In this document: positions 1-8,010 of the stretch, piece after piece
Numbering within the stretch: the stretch's first letter is position 1
How the letters are laid out: every line of letters begins with the position of its first letter
Assembly (NCBI RefSeq): GCF_905120475.1
Contig: NZ_CAJHOE010000001.1
Location: 806,001 to 870,000, forward strand
Direction: 5' to 3'
DNA length: 64,000 nt
Origin: Campylobacter suis
Lineage (GTDB): Bacteria; Campylobacterota; Campylobacteria; Campylobacterales; Campylobacteraceae
Made by a program: the position numbers and the translations under genes
Notes under the pieces: generated by a model
The model's input: only the letters and a program-made list of their open reading frames with translations
Database searches by the model: none
Told to the model about the DNA's origin: nothing

Positions 1-156
1 AAAGATGTAAAAGCTGGCACACCTATGCCAAACGATGCAACACATAAAAATTTAAAAGCTATGCCACATGACAAAAATCACGCCCATATCAAGCCAGGAC
101 AAAAAATGCCTTGCGATATGGCTCATCAAAATGCTGGACTTTGCACAGTAAAATAA
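1..156 (+). CDS. C-terminal end of a Met/His/Cys-rich protein (5' part outside window)
   Basis: An open frame enters from the left edge and stops at TAA 154-156, leaving 51 residues. The tail has few hydrophobic residues and is rich in Met, His and Cys, with short pieces such as MPHDKNHAH and MPCDMAH. Spacing of this kind is typical of periplasmic copper- or silver-binding tails. The gene is followed at once by a strong hairpin terminator. A copper-binding role is inference from composition; the lipoprotein NlpE, a family linked to copper and envelope stress, lies 1.4 kb away. The identity of the full protein cannot be told from this fragment. Confidence 0.6.
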   Translation, partial: KDVKAGTPMPNDATHKNLKAMPHDKNHAHIKPGQKMPCDMAHQNAGLCTVK

Positions 157-162
157 GATGAC

Positions 163-192
163 AACTAGCCCAAAATTTTGGGCTAGTTTTTT
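163..192 (+). terminator. Rho-independent terminator of the left-edge gene
   Basis: Positions 163-175 and 176-188 form a perfect 26-nt palindrome (13-bp arms; arm AACTAGCCCAAAA) followed by a T run to 192. It sits 7 nt after the stop of the left-edge gene and reads in the plus direction. The stop codon of the convergent nfeD gene (183-185) lies inside the right arm, so the hairpin also ends that transcript. Confidence 0.8.
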
Positions 193-590
193 ATAATAAC
201 TTCATTGCCTTTTGTGCCTAGGATTTCTACTTTATCTCCGTTTTTTAAATCCAAATTCGGATCAAAATGCCAAAAAGTACCCTTAAAATATACCATATTT
301 TCTCGCACTTCCCCAATTCCGCTTTGAGTTAGAAACTCAGCTTCAAAACTCTCTTTTGGCTTTATCAAACCAAGCATTCTTTTTCTAAACAAAAAAGCAA
401 AAACAACTGCCAAAGTCAGAGAATAAAGCAAACCAAAATACCAAGCAAAGTCGCCAAATATCACACTTATGACGCCAGTTACAAAAAATCCTATACCACA
501 AAAAAATAGGTAAAAAGATCCAAATGCAAAAATTTCAGCTACGCCCAAAACAGTGCCAATAGCCATCAAAACATAACCGTTAATCATCAT
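183..590 (-). CDS. NfeD-like membrane protein
   Basis: This 135-residue protein has three or four hydrophobic segments in residues 1-70 and then a soluble domain from about residue 80 to the end. That domain resembles the NfeD C-terminal OB-fold beta barrel (IGEVRENMVYFKG...NGDKVEILG). NfeD proteins partner with SPFH/stomatin proteins and are thought to organise membrane microdomains or assist membrane proteolysis. Here the start codon overlaps the stop of the upstream SPFH gene (AATGA arrangement), the usual operon pairing. It is the short form without the ClpP-like protease domain. The gene ends inside the terminator palindrome shared with the left-edge gene. Confidence 0.85.
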   Translation of the reverse strand: MMINGYVLMAIGTVLGVAEIFAFGSFYLFFCGIGFFVTGVISVIFGDFAWYFGLLYSLTLAVVFAFLFRKRMLGLIKPKESFEAEFLTQSGIGEVRENMVYFKGTFWHFDPNLDLKNGDKVEILGTKGNEVIIKN

Positions 591-1501
591 TTTTTAGAAC
601 CTAAAAATTCTTTTAAAACACTCATAGAGCCTATCATCTCGCTAGCTTCATAAGGGACTAAAATTTTATCCTTTGAGCTATTTTTAGCAAGCTCATTAAA
701 CGCCGAAACTCTATCCTTAGCAAGCAAAAACTCAGCAGCCTTTGCGTTACTAGCCATACTAGCGTTTATCATATCCATAGCCTCTTTTTGGGCTGTTGCA
801 AGGGCTATTTGCTCATATTTTTTAGCATCAGCCATACGCTCTATCGCCTCAGCCTGAAGTACCTTTTCTTGTTTATTTGCCTCTGCATTTCGTATAAGTG
901 CCGCCTTATCAGCCTCAGCTTTTAGCTCTATTGCACGCTTTTCACGCTCTGCTTTCATCTGCATATTCATAGCTTCCTCTATGCCAGCAGGCACTGAAAT
1001 TTCAGAAATTTCCACACGCATTATCTTTACACCCCAGTTATTTGCAGCATCGCCTAAAGCTACCTGAAGTGCTGCATTTAAACGATCTCTTGAGCTTAAA
1101 GTATCATCAAGATTCATAGCCCCTATCTCGCCGCGAAGCGTTGTCATGGCTAAATTTCCGATAGCTCGCTTATAACTTTCAACATTATAAAGCGCCATTT
1201 TGCCATCAACAACCTTTAAAAAGACGATACCATCTACACTGATATTAACATTATCTTTAGTGATAACTTGCTGCTTTGTTATATCAACAAGCTGCTCTCT
1301 TATAGTTATAGTCTCTCTAATGCGATCAATAAACGGGATAATGATGTGAAAACCTCCATCAAGAACACTGTGAAATTTACCTAGTCGCTCGACGATTAAG
1401 ATATCAGACTGGGAAACTATCTTTATAGCACTTTTTAAAAAAACTATAAGCAAGATTACCAAAACTACCAAAAATACGACAACTGACTCATCTACTTGCA
1501 T
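587..1501 (-). CDS. SPFH/Band 7 (stomatin/QmcA-like) membrane protein
   Basis: The 304-residue protein has one N-terminal membrane helix (about residues 7-24). The Band 7 domain follows (LIVERLGKF, then DGGFHIIIPFIDRI), and an Ala/Glu/Lys-rich coiled coil spans about residues 180-230 (EAEREKRAIELKAEADKAAL region). This is the stomatin/QmcA layout, a scaffold of functional membrane microdomains. The next gene encodes NfeD, its standard partner, with overlapping stop and start. A TATAAT box and an AAGGAAG ribosome site lie directly upstream on the minus strand. Length and architecture are normal for the family. The exact client proteins cannot be inferred. Confidence 0.9.
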   Translation of the reverse strand: MQVDESVVVFLVVLVILLIVFLKSAIKIVSQSDILIVERLGKFHSVLDGGFHIIIPFIDRIRETITIREQLVDITKQQVITKDNVNISVDGIVFLKVVDGKMALYNVESYKRAIGNLAMTTLRGEIGAMNLDDTLSSRDRLNAALQVALGDAANNWGVKIMRVEISEISVPAGIEEAMNMQMKAEREKRAIELKAEADKAALIRNAEANKQEKVLQAEAIERMADAKKYEQIALATAQKEAMDMINASMASNAKAAEFLLAKDRVSAFNELAKNSSKDKILVPYEASEMIGSMSVLKEFLGSKK

Positions 1502-1504
1502 TTT

Positions 1505-1518
1505 ACTTCCTTATTATA
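1505..1518 (-). promoter_or_regulatory. -10 box and ribosome site of the SPFH-nfeD operon
   Basis: On the minus strand a perfect TATAAT lies at 1518-1513, followed by AAGGAAG at 1510-1505 and the ATG at 1501. The short distance implies a leader of only a few bases, so one of the two signals may be fortuitous. Confidence 0.45.
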
Positions 1519-1528
1519 AAATTTTTGT

Positions 1529-1534
1529 TATCAT
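1529..1534 (+). promoter_or_regulatory. Candidate -10 box for the nlpE operon
   Basis: TATCAT at 1529-1534 lies 35 nt before the nlpE start, preceded by a T-rich run as is usual for Campylobacter sigma-70 promoters. An AAAAGGAA ribosome site follows at about 1555-1562. It is divergent from the SPFH operon. Confidence 0.4.
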
Positions 1535-1568
1535 ATCACAAATTTTCATCTTTTAAAAGGAATTTAAA

Positions 1569-1991
1569 ATGAAACTAACCACCAAAATGTCGCTTACATT
1601 TTTTGCCTTATTGTTTACAGGATGTGCAATAAGCTCACCTGAGCCAAAAATTTGTGATACAAATGGTAAATGTTTAAGCCAAAATGCCTTTGTTGCAGGA
1701 ACTTATAAAGCCACACTTGTTTGTGCTGATTGCAGTGGTATAGACGCTATTTTGGTGCTCACAGAAGATAAAAAATTTAACCTTGAATACGCTTATCAAA
1801 CTTCAGATAATGAAAAAGAGCAACAAAGCGGAGTCTATGAAATAAAAAATGACATTTTAACCATTACAAATCTTTACAAAGAGCAGCAAAAATTTAAGAT
1901 AAAAAATAATGAATTAATCCCTTTAGACAGTGATGAAAAAAGTTTAACTAATGTGCAAAATAGCAAAAATAGCTATAAACGCGTAAAATAA
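1569..1991 (+). CDS. NlpE-like lipoprotein
   Basis: The 140-residue protein starts with a lipoprotein signal peptide ending in the lipobox LFTGC (Cys19). The mature part matches the NlpE N-terminal domain: GTYKATLVCADCSGI contains the CxxC-type motif typical of the family (CPDCPGI in classic members), followed by beta strands such as SGVYEIKNDILTI. NlpE is an outer-membrane lipoprotein linked to copper handling and surface sensing. Only the N-terminal domain is present; the C-terminal OB domain of enterobacterial NlpE is missing. It heads a probable three-gene operon with an NlpE-like periplasmic protein and an MFS transporter. Confidence 0.75.
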   Translation: MKLTTKMSLTFFALLFTGCAISSPEPKICDTNGKCLSQNAFVAGTYKATLVCADCSGIDAILVLTEDKKFNLEYAYQTSDNEKEQQSGVYEIKNDILTITNLYKEQQKFKIKNNELIPLDSDEKSLTNVQNSKNSYKRVK

Positions 1992-2002
1992 TATGTAAAA
2001 TA

Positions 2003-2986
2003 ATGCGTAAAATTTTACTTATTTTTATATTTTTTTTATTTTCTAATGCTCAAAATTTAATAAAACAAGACTTGAATATACCTATTCGTCCAGCTAAAAT
2101 TTCAAAAAATAATGAGCTAAAAAGTTACAAATTCAGATACTTTGGAAGCTATGTAAATAGCGAAACTAGCGAGCTTTTAATCATAAAAGAAAATGATACA
2201 TTTATCCTTGAAAACTTAAAAACCGCTCAACAAGAAAGTGGAGTATTTAAACATAAGATGAATGAAATTTTTTTAAATGGTAAAAATTTTACAGCCCATA
2301 AAGATCACATCGTCTCTAAAAACGGGGAATTTTATACAAAACTTTACCCGGTAAAAGATGTAAAAGGATATAAAAATGAAAGCAAAACCATCATATTTAC
2401 CCCATTTAATGACAAGGCGATAGTTTTTATAACCAAAAATGATGGTGAAATTTTAGAAAAAGAGCTTGAATTTAGAGATGGTATTTACTATTTTAAAGAT
2501 GATAAATTTCTATTTTTAAAACAAAAAGCTTTCGTTAAAAATGCCAGCTTTACAGCCTTTGATATAACTTGGACGATAAGTAAAGGCTCAGTAGGAAAAC
2601 TAAATAAAAACTCAAGCCATCAAGATATCATCAAAATCTTTGGTGCAAAAAACATAAAGCGAAATAAAGAGCAAAAAGATGCTGCAAGCTATGATATCTA
2701 CAACGCAAACTCAAAAATTTTAAGCTATACTATATTTAATAATAAAATTTCAACCATAAAAACACAAAATAAAAATTTTAAAACCACAAAACATATAGGA
2801 GTAGGCTCTAGCTTTAGTGAGCTAAAAAATGCCTACAAAATAAAGCAAACTTTTATAAATAAAGATAAAATTTTTATCAAGATAGATCCTGAAAATATTA
2901 TCTTTGAACTAGAAAATACTAGCAAAAAATCAAAATATATCCCGCTAGACGCAAAGATAAAAAGTATTACTATAAACTGGCTATAA
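2003..2986 (+). CDS. Periplasmic protein with NlpE-like beta domains
   Basis: A short signal peptide (residues 1-16, ending SNAQ, no lipobox Cys) is followed by a beta-rich 327-residue protein of no family I can name with certainty. Residues about 45-115 (FGSYVNSETSELLII...ESGVFKHKMNEIFLNG) parallel the strand order of the NlpE domain encoded just upstream. A final segment (GVGSSFSELKNAY) has the form of the small periplasmic repeat domains common in Campylobacter. The gene follows nlpE by 11 nt and precedes the MFS gene by 3 nt, so all three are probably co-transcribed. A link to envelope sensing is inference from this context. Confidence 0.7.
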   Translation: MRKILLIFIFFLFSNAQNLIKQDLNIPIRPAKISKNNELKSYKFRYFGSYVNSETSELLIIKENDTFILENLKTAQQESGVFKHKMNEIFLNGKNFTAHKDHIVSKNGEFYTKLYPVKDVKGYKNESKTIIFTPFNDKAIVFITKNDGEILEKELEFRDGIYYFKDDKFLFLKQKAFVKNASFTAFDITWTISKGSVGKLNKNSSHQDIIKIFGAKNIKRNKEQKDAASYDIYNANSKILSYTIFNNKISTIKTQNKNFKTTKHIGVGSSFSELKNAYKIKQTFINKDKIFIKIDPENIIFELENTSKKSKYIPLDAKIKSITINWL

Positions 2987-2989
2987 CAA

Positions 2990-4183
2990 ATGAACGCATA
3001 TATAAATTTACTAAAAACAAATAAAAATTTTATGCTTATAAGCATTATCCAGCTTATTTGCTACTTTGGTGCATGGTTTTCGCATACTGGTATCTTTACT
3101 ATGCTTATCGAGCTAAAAGCTCCAGTTTGGGCTATAACTATAAGTGCAGCCATGGCTTTTGTTCCGGGCATTATTTTAGCTCCTTTTAGCGGAGTTTTAA
3201 TCGATCGCTTTAAAGCAAAACCTATGCTTATAGTGATGATACTTTTTGAAGCCATAAGCGTTTTAATGCTTGTTTTTATCGATACCCTTGAACTTTTATG
3301 GTTGCTTTTAACACTGATATTTTTGCGTATGGGAGTTGGCGGGATATACTTTCAAGTTGAAATGAGCTTACTGCCAAAAATTCTCACCAAAAGCGAGCTA
3401 AAACTTGCAAATGAGATACACTCTATAATTTGGGCAGTATCTTATAGTGCAGGCATGGGTCTTGCTGGCTTTTACATACATTTTTTTGGCGTAAAAAGCG
3501 CGTTTGTGTTTGATTTTGTGCTTTATTTGTTTGGATTTTGGCTACTTTTAAAGCTAGATATCGCAAATATCACCACAAATTTACACCAATCAGTCTTAAA
3601 AATGCTAACCGAAGGCTTTACCTACATAAAACAAAACCGCCTTATTTTACACCTTATCTTGCTTCATGCCTTTGTTGGCATAACCGCCTATGATGCACTC
3701 ATAGCACTTTTAGCCGATAATACATATAAAGGAATTTTAAGCACAGCACTAGTCATCGGGCTTACAAACGCCTCTCGTGCGCTTGCTTTGATGTTTGCTC
3801 CGATGTTTTTGAGTAAATTTATAAACAACCAAAATGTCCATCTTTTTTATATAGGCCATGGGGCTGGCATAATAATCTGGGCGATCTTGCAACAAAATTT
3901 CTATCTTGGTTTTATCGGTATGTTTTGTGCTGGTTTTTTTACCTCTACCCTTTGGAGCTATACATATACGCTAGTTCAGCAGCACTGTGATGAGAAATTT
4001 TATGGTAGAGTTATCGCTTATAATGATATGTTTTTCTTGGGCACAAGTGCGGCTATTTCAGTTGGCATAGGCACGCTTTTTGAGCTTGGATTTTCACTTT
4101 TTAGCATTACGATTTTTATGGGTTTGCTCTTTTTTGCTGGAGCGATATATTTTAAGGTGGTTAAAAACCGCTACAAACTTTAG
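2990..4183 (+). CDS. MFS transporter, probable exporter
   Basis: The 397-residue protein has about twelve hydrophobic segments. Between helices 2 and 3 it has the MFS signature loop (GVLIDRFKAKP, the G-x3-DRxxxR/K type). The overall form, with helix 4 reading IFLRMGVGGIYFQVEMSLLP, resembles the MFS_3/enterobactin-exporter-like drug efflux group. It is the last gene of the nlpE operon, 3 nt behind the preceding stop. Substrate is unknown; context with NlpE suggests toxic compound or metal-stress export, which is inference. Confidence 0.8.
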   Translation: MNAYINLLKTNKNFMLISIIQLICYFGAWFSHTGIFTMLIELKAPVWAITISAAMAFVPGIILAPFSGVLIDRFKAKPMLIVMILFEAISVLMLVFIDTLELLWLLLTLIFLRMGVGGIYFQVEMSLLPKILTKSELKLANEIHSIIWAVSYSAGMGLAGFYIHFFGVKSAFVFDFVLYLFGFWLLLKLDIANITTNLHQSVLKMLTEGFTYIKQNRLILHLILLHAFVGITAYDALIALLADNTYKGILSTALVIGLTNASRALALMFAPMFLSKFINNQNVHLFYIGHGAGIIIWAILQQNFYLGFIGMFCAGFFTSTLWSYTYTLVQQHCDEKFYGRVIAYNDMFFLGTSAAISVGIGTLFELGFSLFSITIFMGLLFFAGAIYFKVVKNRYKL

Positions 4184-4191
4184 AGCTAAAT

Positions 4192-4730
4192 CTATCTTGC
4201 GCAAGCCTCATTCACGCCACCAATGCAAGCTTTGGTAAAATACTCCCCAGCCCTATCCTTCTCACCTTGCAATAGATAAAACTCGCCAAGACTTAAATTT
4301 GCAAGCATCTCGCCAGCTTGTGCTGACAGTTCGTAATATCTAACCGCTTTTTTGTGATCTTTTTTGTCCCCATACCATTTTCATACATATATCCAGCCAT
4401 GCGAAGTGCCTTTGCATTTGCATTAAATCCAGCCAGTTTAAAGTAATGAAGGGCTGCTGCATAGTCGCGACTGCCAGCATAGCCCTTGATATTATAAACA
4501 CCCATCATATACATAGCCTCATCATTTCCGCTATCAGCCTTATGTTTAAAGATATTAAGTGCGCTGGCATATTTTTTATCTTCATGAAGCTTAAAAGCCT
4601 CTTTTAGCTCGGCTATTTTTGGATCAGTTTGTTCTAAAATATCTTCTTGCACAAGCTCATCTTGGGTTTTTTGAACCATAAAACAGCCAGAAAAAACTAA
4701 TAAAAAGATAAAAATAATAAAATTTTTCAT
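4192..4730 (-). pseudogene. Sel1-repeat lipoprotein interrupted by a -1 frameshift
   Basis: The reading frame from ATG 4730 has a lipoprotein signal with lipobox VFSGC and Sel1-type repeats (AMYMMGVYNIKG, YMYENGMGTKK). It then runs into unrelated residues and stops at 4293. Adding one A to the six-A tract (4360-4365 on the plus strand) restores the Sel1 pattern (KKDHKKAVRYYELSAQAG). The frame then stays open to TAG at 4194-4192, ending IGGVNEACAR. The gene is therefore either a pseudogene, slipped in this clone or phase-variable, or carries a sequencing error. Sel1 lipoproteins usually act as periplasmic scaffolds. Two intact paralogues lie at 5176 and 5904. Confidence 0.8.
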
Positions 4731-4826
4731 CGCAAACCTTACTAAAATTTGGCAAATTTTATCTAAAAAATCTTAAATCAATAGAATTTAAAAAGCAAAT
4801 TTAAGATAAAAATGATATTAACTCAA

Positions 4827-4832
4827 TATAAT
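4827..4832 (+). promoter_or_regulatory. -10 box of the Sel1 lipoprotein operon
   Basis: A perfect TATAAT lies 31 nt before the ATG at 4864, with an AAAGGAA ribosome site just before the start. The flanking sequence is AT-rich with no clear -35 hexamer, as is normal for Campylobacter. Confidence 0.6.
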
Positions 4833-4863
4833 TATAAAAACAATTTCACCCAAAGGAACAAAA

Positions 4864-5175
4864 ATGGATAGAATTGCACTTTTAACACAACTTGGCTACA
4901 ACAACGATGAGGCAAATTTGTCAAAACTTGAGAGAATTTTTAACAACACCGATGGATTGAGCGCACAAAGCGTTATAGCATTAAGTGATCATCTAAAGCC
5001 ACATCTTTGCTTTGTTGCCATGAGCGGTTCAGTTGATAGGCTAAAGATAAAAAATACAGCCACTGTTGCCGAGATAAAGAGTGCGGTTGATGAGATTATT
5101 GCAAAATGGGCTGAGAAAAACAAGCTAAGCCTTGAAAAAGTAAACGAGAAAACTTACTATATTTTAGGAAAATAG
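4864..5175 (+). CDS. Small conserved-looking soluble protein of unknown function
   Basis: A 103-residue protein with no signal peptide or membrane segment. It appears to be an alpha/beta fold with an N-terminal helical part (TQLGYNNDEANLSKLERIF) and a C-terminal helix-strand segment (AEIKSAVDEIIAKWAEKN). It has a good promoter and ribosome site and touches the next gene without a gap, so it heads an operon with two Sel1 lipoproteins. I recognise no family. The lack of a signal indicates a cytoplasmic product, in contrast to its periplasmic operon partners. Confidence 0.7.
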   Translation: MDRIALLTQLGYNNDEANLSKLERIFNNTDGLSAQSVIALSDHLKPHLCFVAMSGSVDRLKIKNTATVAEIKSAVDEIIAKWAEKNKLSLEKVNEKTYYILGK

Positions 5176-5904
5176 ATGAAAAAATTTTTAACCCTTTTTA
5201 TATTTTTACTATTTAGCGGATGTTCTTTGACAAATGTCTATGATGCAAGGACTAAGCAAACTCCAAGCACTATACCAACTGAGCAAACATCACAAGAGCA
5301 TGAGGCAGATGAGCCTTTAAAAGAGACTCAACCAGAACAAAATGTTACCCAAGATAAACAACCTATAGATAAAATAGAAGTATCACGCAATGCCGTCACC
5401 CTACTCTTGCCACAATGCGAGCAAGGCGATATGAAAGCCTGCAACGACCTTGGGGTAAATTATGAATTTTTAAGCGAAAATGAGCTAGCTTTTCAAGCCT
5501 ACAAAAAGTCATGTGATGGTGCTGTTGAGATAGGCTGCGCCAACCTTGGAAACATGTACGAAAATGGCAAAGGAACAAAAAAAGACCCACAAAAAGCCAT
5601 AGATATCTATAAAACATCTTGCAACAACGGAGGCTCGCTGTCTTGCTATAATTTAGCAAATATCTACCGCAAGGGCGAATATGTCAAACAAGATTACTAC
5701 GAGGCACACAAGGCGTATAAAAATGCTTGTGATCTTGGCGACATAACAAGTTGTGCGAGTATCGGTTCGATGTATGAGCTAGGACTTGGGGTTACAAAAG
5801 ATGAAGCAAGAGCACATGGAATTTATAAAGTTGCTTGCTACCGTGGTCTTGAGCGTGCCTGCTCTCATATGAAGCGACTTGGGATAAAGCTGGGCATTAG
5901 ATAA
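5176..5904 (+). CDS. Sel1-repeat lipoprotein
   Basis: The 242-residue protein has a lipoprotein signal with lipobox LFSGC (Cys16), a low-complexity linker rich in Thr, Gln and Glu to about residue 65, and then four Sel1/TPR-like repeats. The repeats have regularly placed Cys pairs (GDMKACNDLGVNYE, GCANLGNMYENGKG, SCYNLANIYRKGE, SCASIGSMYELGLG). These Cys residues suggest disulfide-stapled repeats like those of the Helicobacter Hcp proteins; that comparison is from family knowledge. A periplasmic or outer-membrane scaffold role is likely. It starts directly after the preceding stop and overlaps the next start by one base. Confidence 0.85.
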   Translation: MKKFLTLFIFLLFSGCSLTNVYDARTKQTPSTIPTEQTSQEHEADEPLKETQPEQNVTQDKQPIDKIEVSRNAVTLLLPQCEQGDMKACNDLGVNYEFLSENELAFQAYKKSCDGAVEIGCANLGNMYENGKGTKKDPQKAIDIYKTSCNNGGSLSCYNLANIYRKGEYVKQDYYEAHKAYKNACDLGDITSCASIGSMYELGLGVTKDEARAHGIYKVACYRGLERACSHMKRLGIKLGIR

Positions 5905-6419
5905 TGAAACTTAAGTTTATAACTCTTTTCTTTTGTCTCATTGCCTTTAGTGGATGCTCGTGGCAAAGCATTTTGACATTTGGGATTATAAAAAGTGATG
6001 AAGAAATTTTAGAAGAAAAGGCTAAACTAGAGCTAAAACAAAATGAGCAAAAATGCGAAGATGAGCGTGATAGCGTGATTTGCAACAATGTGGCTGTCGC
6101 TCATTCAAGCCTTAAAAATTTTGAACTAGCTGCGAAATTTTATGCACTATCTTGCGATCTTGGGCTAGCTACTGCTTGCTCAAATTTAGGGCAAATTTAT
6201 GAACACGGATTGATAGATGAGAAAAAAGATAGCCAAAAAGCACTTGCTTATTATAAGCTTGGTTGCGCTAGTAACGATGGCGTTGGGTGCTATAATCAAG
6301 CTATGTTAGTTTATGTGCAAGATAGACAAAATTTTAGCCAAGCGCTTGAACTTTTTAAGAAAAGTTGCGAGCTTGAATATAAACAAGCATGCGTTTTACT
6401 TGAAAATTTGGGCAAATAA
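5904..6419 (+). CDS. Sel1-repeat lipoprotein, second paralogue
   Basis: The 171-residue protein begins with a lipoprotein signal (lipobox AFSGC, Cys18), then a charged spacer, then three Cys-bearing Sel1 repeats (VICNNVAVAHSSL, ACSNLGQIYEHGL, GCYNQAMLVYVQ). The ATG overlaps the stop of the preceding Sel1 gene (TAATG), so the two are translationally coupled. Sequence and architecture point to a local duplication that also gave the frameshifted minus-strand copy at 4192-4730. Confidence 0.85.
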   Translation: MKLKFITLFFCLIAFSGCSWQSILTFGIIKSDEEILEEKAKLELKQNEQKCEDERDSVICNNVAVAHSSLKNFELAAKFYALSCDLGLATACSNLGQIYEHGLIDEKKDSQKALAYYKLGCASNDGVGCYNQAMLVYVQDRQNFSQALELFKKSCELEYKQACVLLENLGK

Positions 6420-6487
6420 TGGTTAAATTTAATTCTTTTTAATGCGTTTTTGGATAATATAAACAAATTTTTAACCTTTGGAGCGGT

Positions 6488-7492
6488 ATGGCTTTTTCTA
6501 TTCGTAGGCTATTTTCTAACCTTTTTCTAAGCGTTGTGATAGAGGGGACGGAGTGCGTATTTTATGGGCGTGTCTTTAAAAATGGCAAGGTCATAAAAAC
6601 TCTAAACGCAAAATTTACAGACATAGACCCATACAATATCGATGACAAAGTAAAGCTATATGTGCAACGCCAAGAAGATAGCTTTTACGCAGTATATATC
6701 GCACTTTTTTATAATGATAGCTTTCAAGGTGCGCTTCCAACCCTAAAAATGGATGAATTTAAAAAATTTAATATAAAAAATGACGGAGTAACGAGCCTTG
6801 GTATAGCTGATGAGTTTAGCATTTATGCTGATATTTTAGGTATCTCAAAAGCTCGTGATGCATTTGGCAAACAAAGCATAGATTTGCTTTACTCGCCTAT
6901 CGCCCTACTTTATACGCAACTTTTAAAGCGTGGAATTTCTGAAAAAACCACCCTTTATATCTATAACCATCAAGATAGTGCAGCTATAGCCATAGTGAGC
7001 GATCAAAAGCTAAAATTCGCGACATTTTACAAAATCGACAAGATAGAGCAGCAAACGCCAACTGAAATTTTTAAAGAGGAAAAAATTTCAGATATTGAAG
7101 ATCTAATCATCAAAGAAGAGGAGGAGATAAATTCTCTTGATGATTTCAAAAGCCTTGATGAGCTTTTTGATGATGGCTTTAAACAAGAGGAATTTGAGGA
7201 TCTAAACTACGACATAAATATGCCTGCTTCAAGCGATGTGGCGGTCTCTGTTACAATATTTGGTAAAGACATGAATATGTTTAAATATATTACCTCAGCG
7301 ATAAAGGAATTTTATAAAAACCCACTTTATAATGGCTCATTTGTCGAGCAAGTCATTATATTTGATAACGCTAAAACAAGTGCAACATTTTTGCAATACC
7401 TACAAGCTGAGCTTTTAGTCGAGACTGCGGTATATCCAGTTGATACCCTGCATATTATGAATGACCTTATGTGTGAAGAGTTACAACTATGA
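6488..7492 (+). CDS. PilM/GspL-cytoplasmic-domain-like protein of a type IV pilus/type II secretion-like system
   Basis: The 334-residue protein is cytoplasmic (no signal, no membrane helix). Its strand-helix pattern (VVIEGTECVFYGRV, YIYNHQDSAAIAIV, VEQVIIFDNA) fits the actin-like fold of PilM or GspL-N. A very acidic linker lies at about residues 195-245, where an actin subdomain loop would be. The assignment rests mainly on context: the next two genes are short single-helix membrane proteins of PilN and PilO form, with overlapping starts. In Campylobacter such parts serve DNA uptake (Cts system). The direct sequence match to PilM is weak. Confidence 0.55.
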   Translation: MAFSIRRLFSNLFLSVVIEGTECVFYGRVFKNGKVIKTLNAKFTDIDPYNIDDKVKLYVQRQEDSFYAVYIALFYNDSFQGALPTLKMDEFKKFNIKNDGVTSLGIADEFSIYADILGISKARDAFGKQSIDLLYSPIALLYTQLLKRGISEKTTLYIYNHQDSAAIAIVSDQKLKFATFYKIDKIEQQTPTEIFKEEKISDIEDLIIKEEEEINSLDDFKSLDELFDDGFKQEEFEDLNYDINMPASSDVAVSVTIFGKDMNMFKYITSAIKEFYKNPLYNGSFVEQVIIFDNAKTSATFLQYLQAELLVETAVYPVDTLHIMNDLMCEELQL

Positions 7493-8010
7493 GTTACAGT
7501 TTCATAAAACCTGAGCTAAGACCGATACTAAGCACCTTTAGCCGACTTTGGCTATTTTTAATAGGTGTTCTTTTTGCTTTACTTGTTGTGCTAAATTTTT
7601 TCATTATATACAAAAATTACGATATAGCGCAGCGTATACAAAACTATACATCTGAGCAGATTAGACTTACTCAAGAAAGTAATCATATAGACGAGCTGGA
7701 TGCAAATTTGACTGCTAAAATAGAGGCTGCCAAAGGAATTTATAGCTCAAACAACCTTTTAAAACAAAGCCTTCATAACCTTTATGACCTAGTGCCTGAT
7801 AGCATAACCTTAGAAGAGGTTACAATGGATAGAACATCGCTTATAATAAGAGGCGTAACGCCAACAAAAGATGTCTTTAACCAACTTTTAGCCTCGCCAT
7901 TAAGATCAATATTTACAACTTCAAATACAAGCTTTTATCAGATAAAAAATGGCTGGTACGGCTTTGTTAGTACAAATAAGCTAGAAAAATCAGAGGGTTA
8001 TAATGAGTAA
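7489..8010 (+). CDS. PilN-like inner-membrane assembly protein
   Basis: The 173-residue protein has a short cytoplasmic N-terminus, one membrane helix (about residues 20-43, LWLFLIGVLFALLVVLNFFII), a coiled coil, and a periplasmic ferredoxin-like region (LYDLVPDSITLEEVTMDRTSLIIRG). That final region is the hallmark of PilN/Fimbrial assembly proteins, the LxxLPxxvxLxxI type. It overlaps the upstream gene by 4 nt (ATGA) and the downstream gene by 8 nt. It would pair with the PilM-like protein inside and the PilO-like protein outside. Confidence 0.7.
   Translation: MSYSFIKPELRPILSTFSRLWLFLIGVLFALLVVLNFFIIYKNYDIAQRIQNYTSEQIRLTQESNHIDELDANLTAKIEAAKGIYSSNNLLKQSLHNLYDLVPDSITLEEVTMDRTSLIIRGVTPTKDVFNQLLASPLRSIFTTSNTSFYQIKNGWYGFVSTNKLEKSEGYNE

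Noticed and set aside
1982-2013. Triple 12-nt repeat GYGTAAAATAAT between nlpE and the next gene
   Set aside because: Short and explained by coding ends and AT-rich spacer; no sign of a regulatory iteron.
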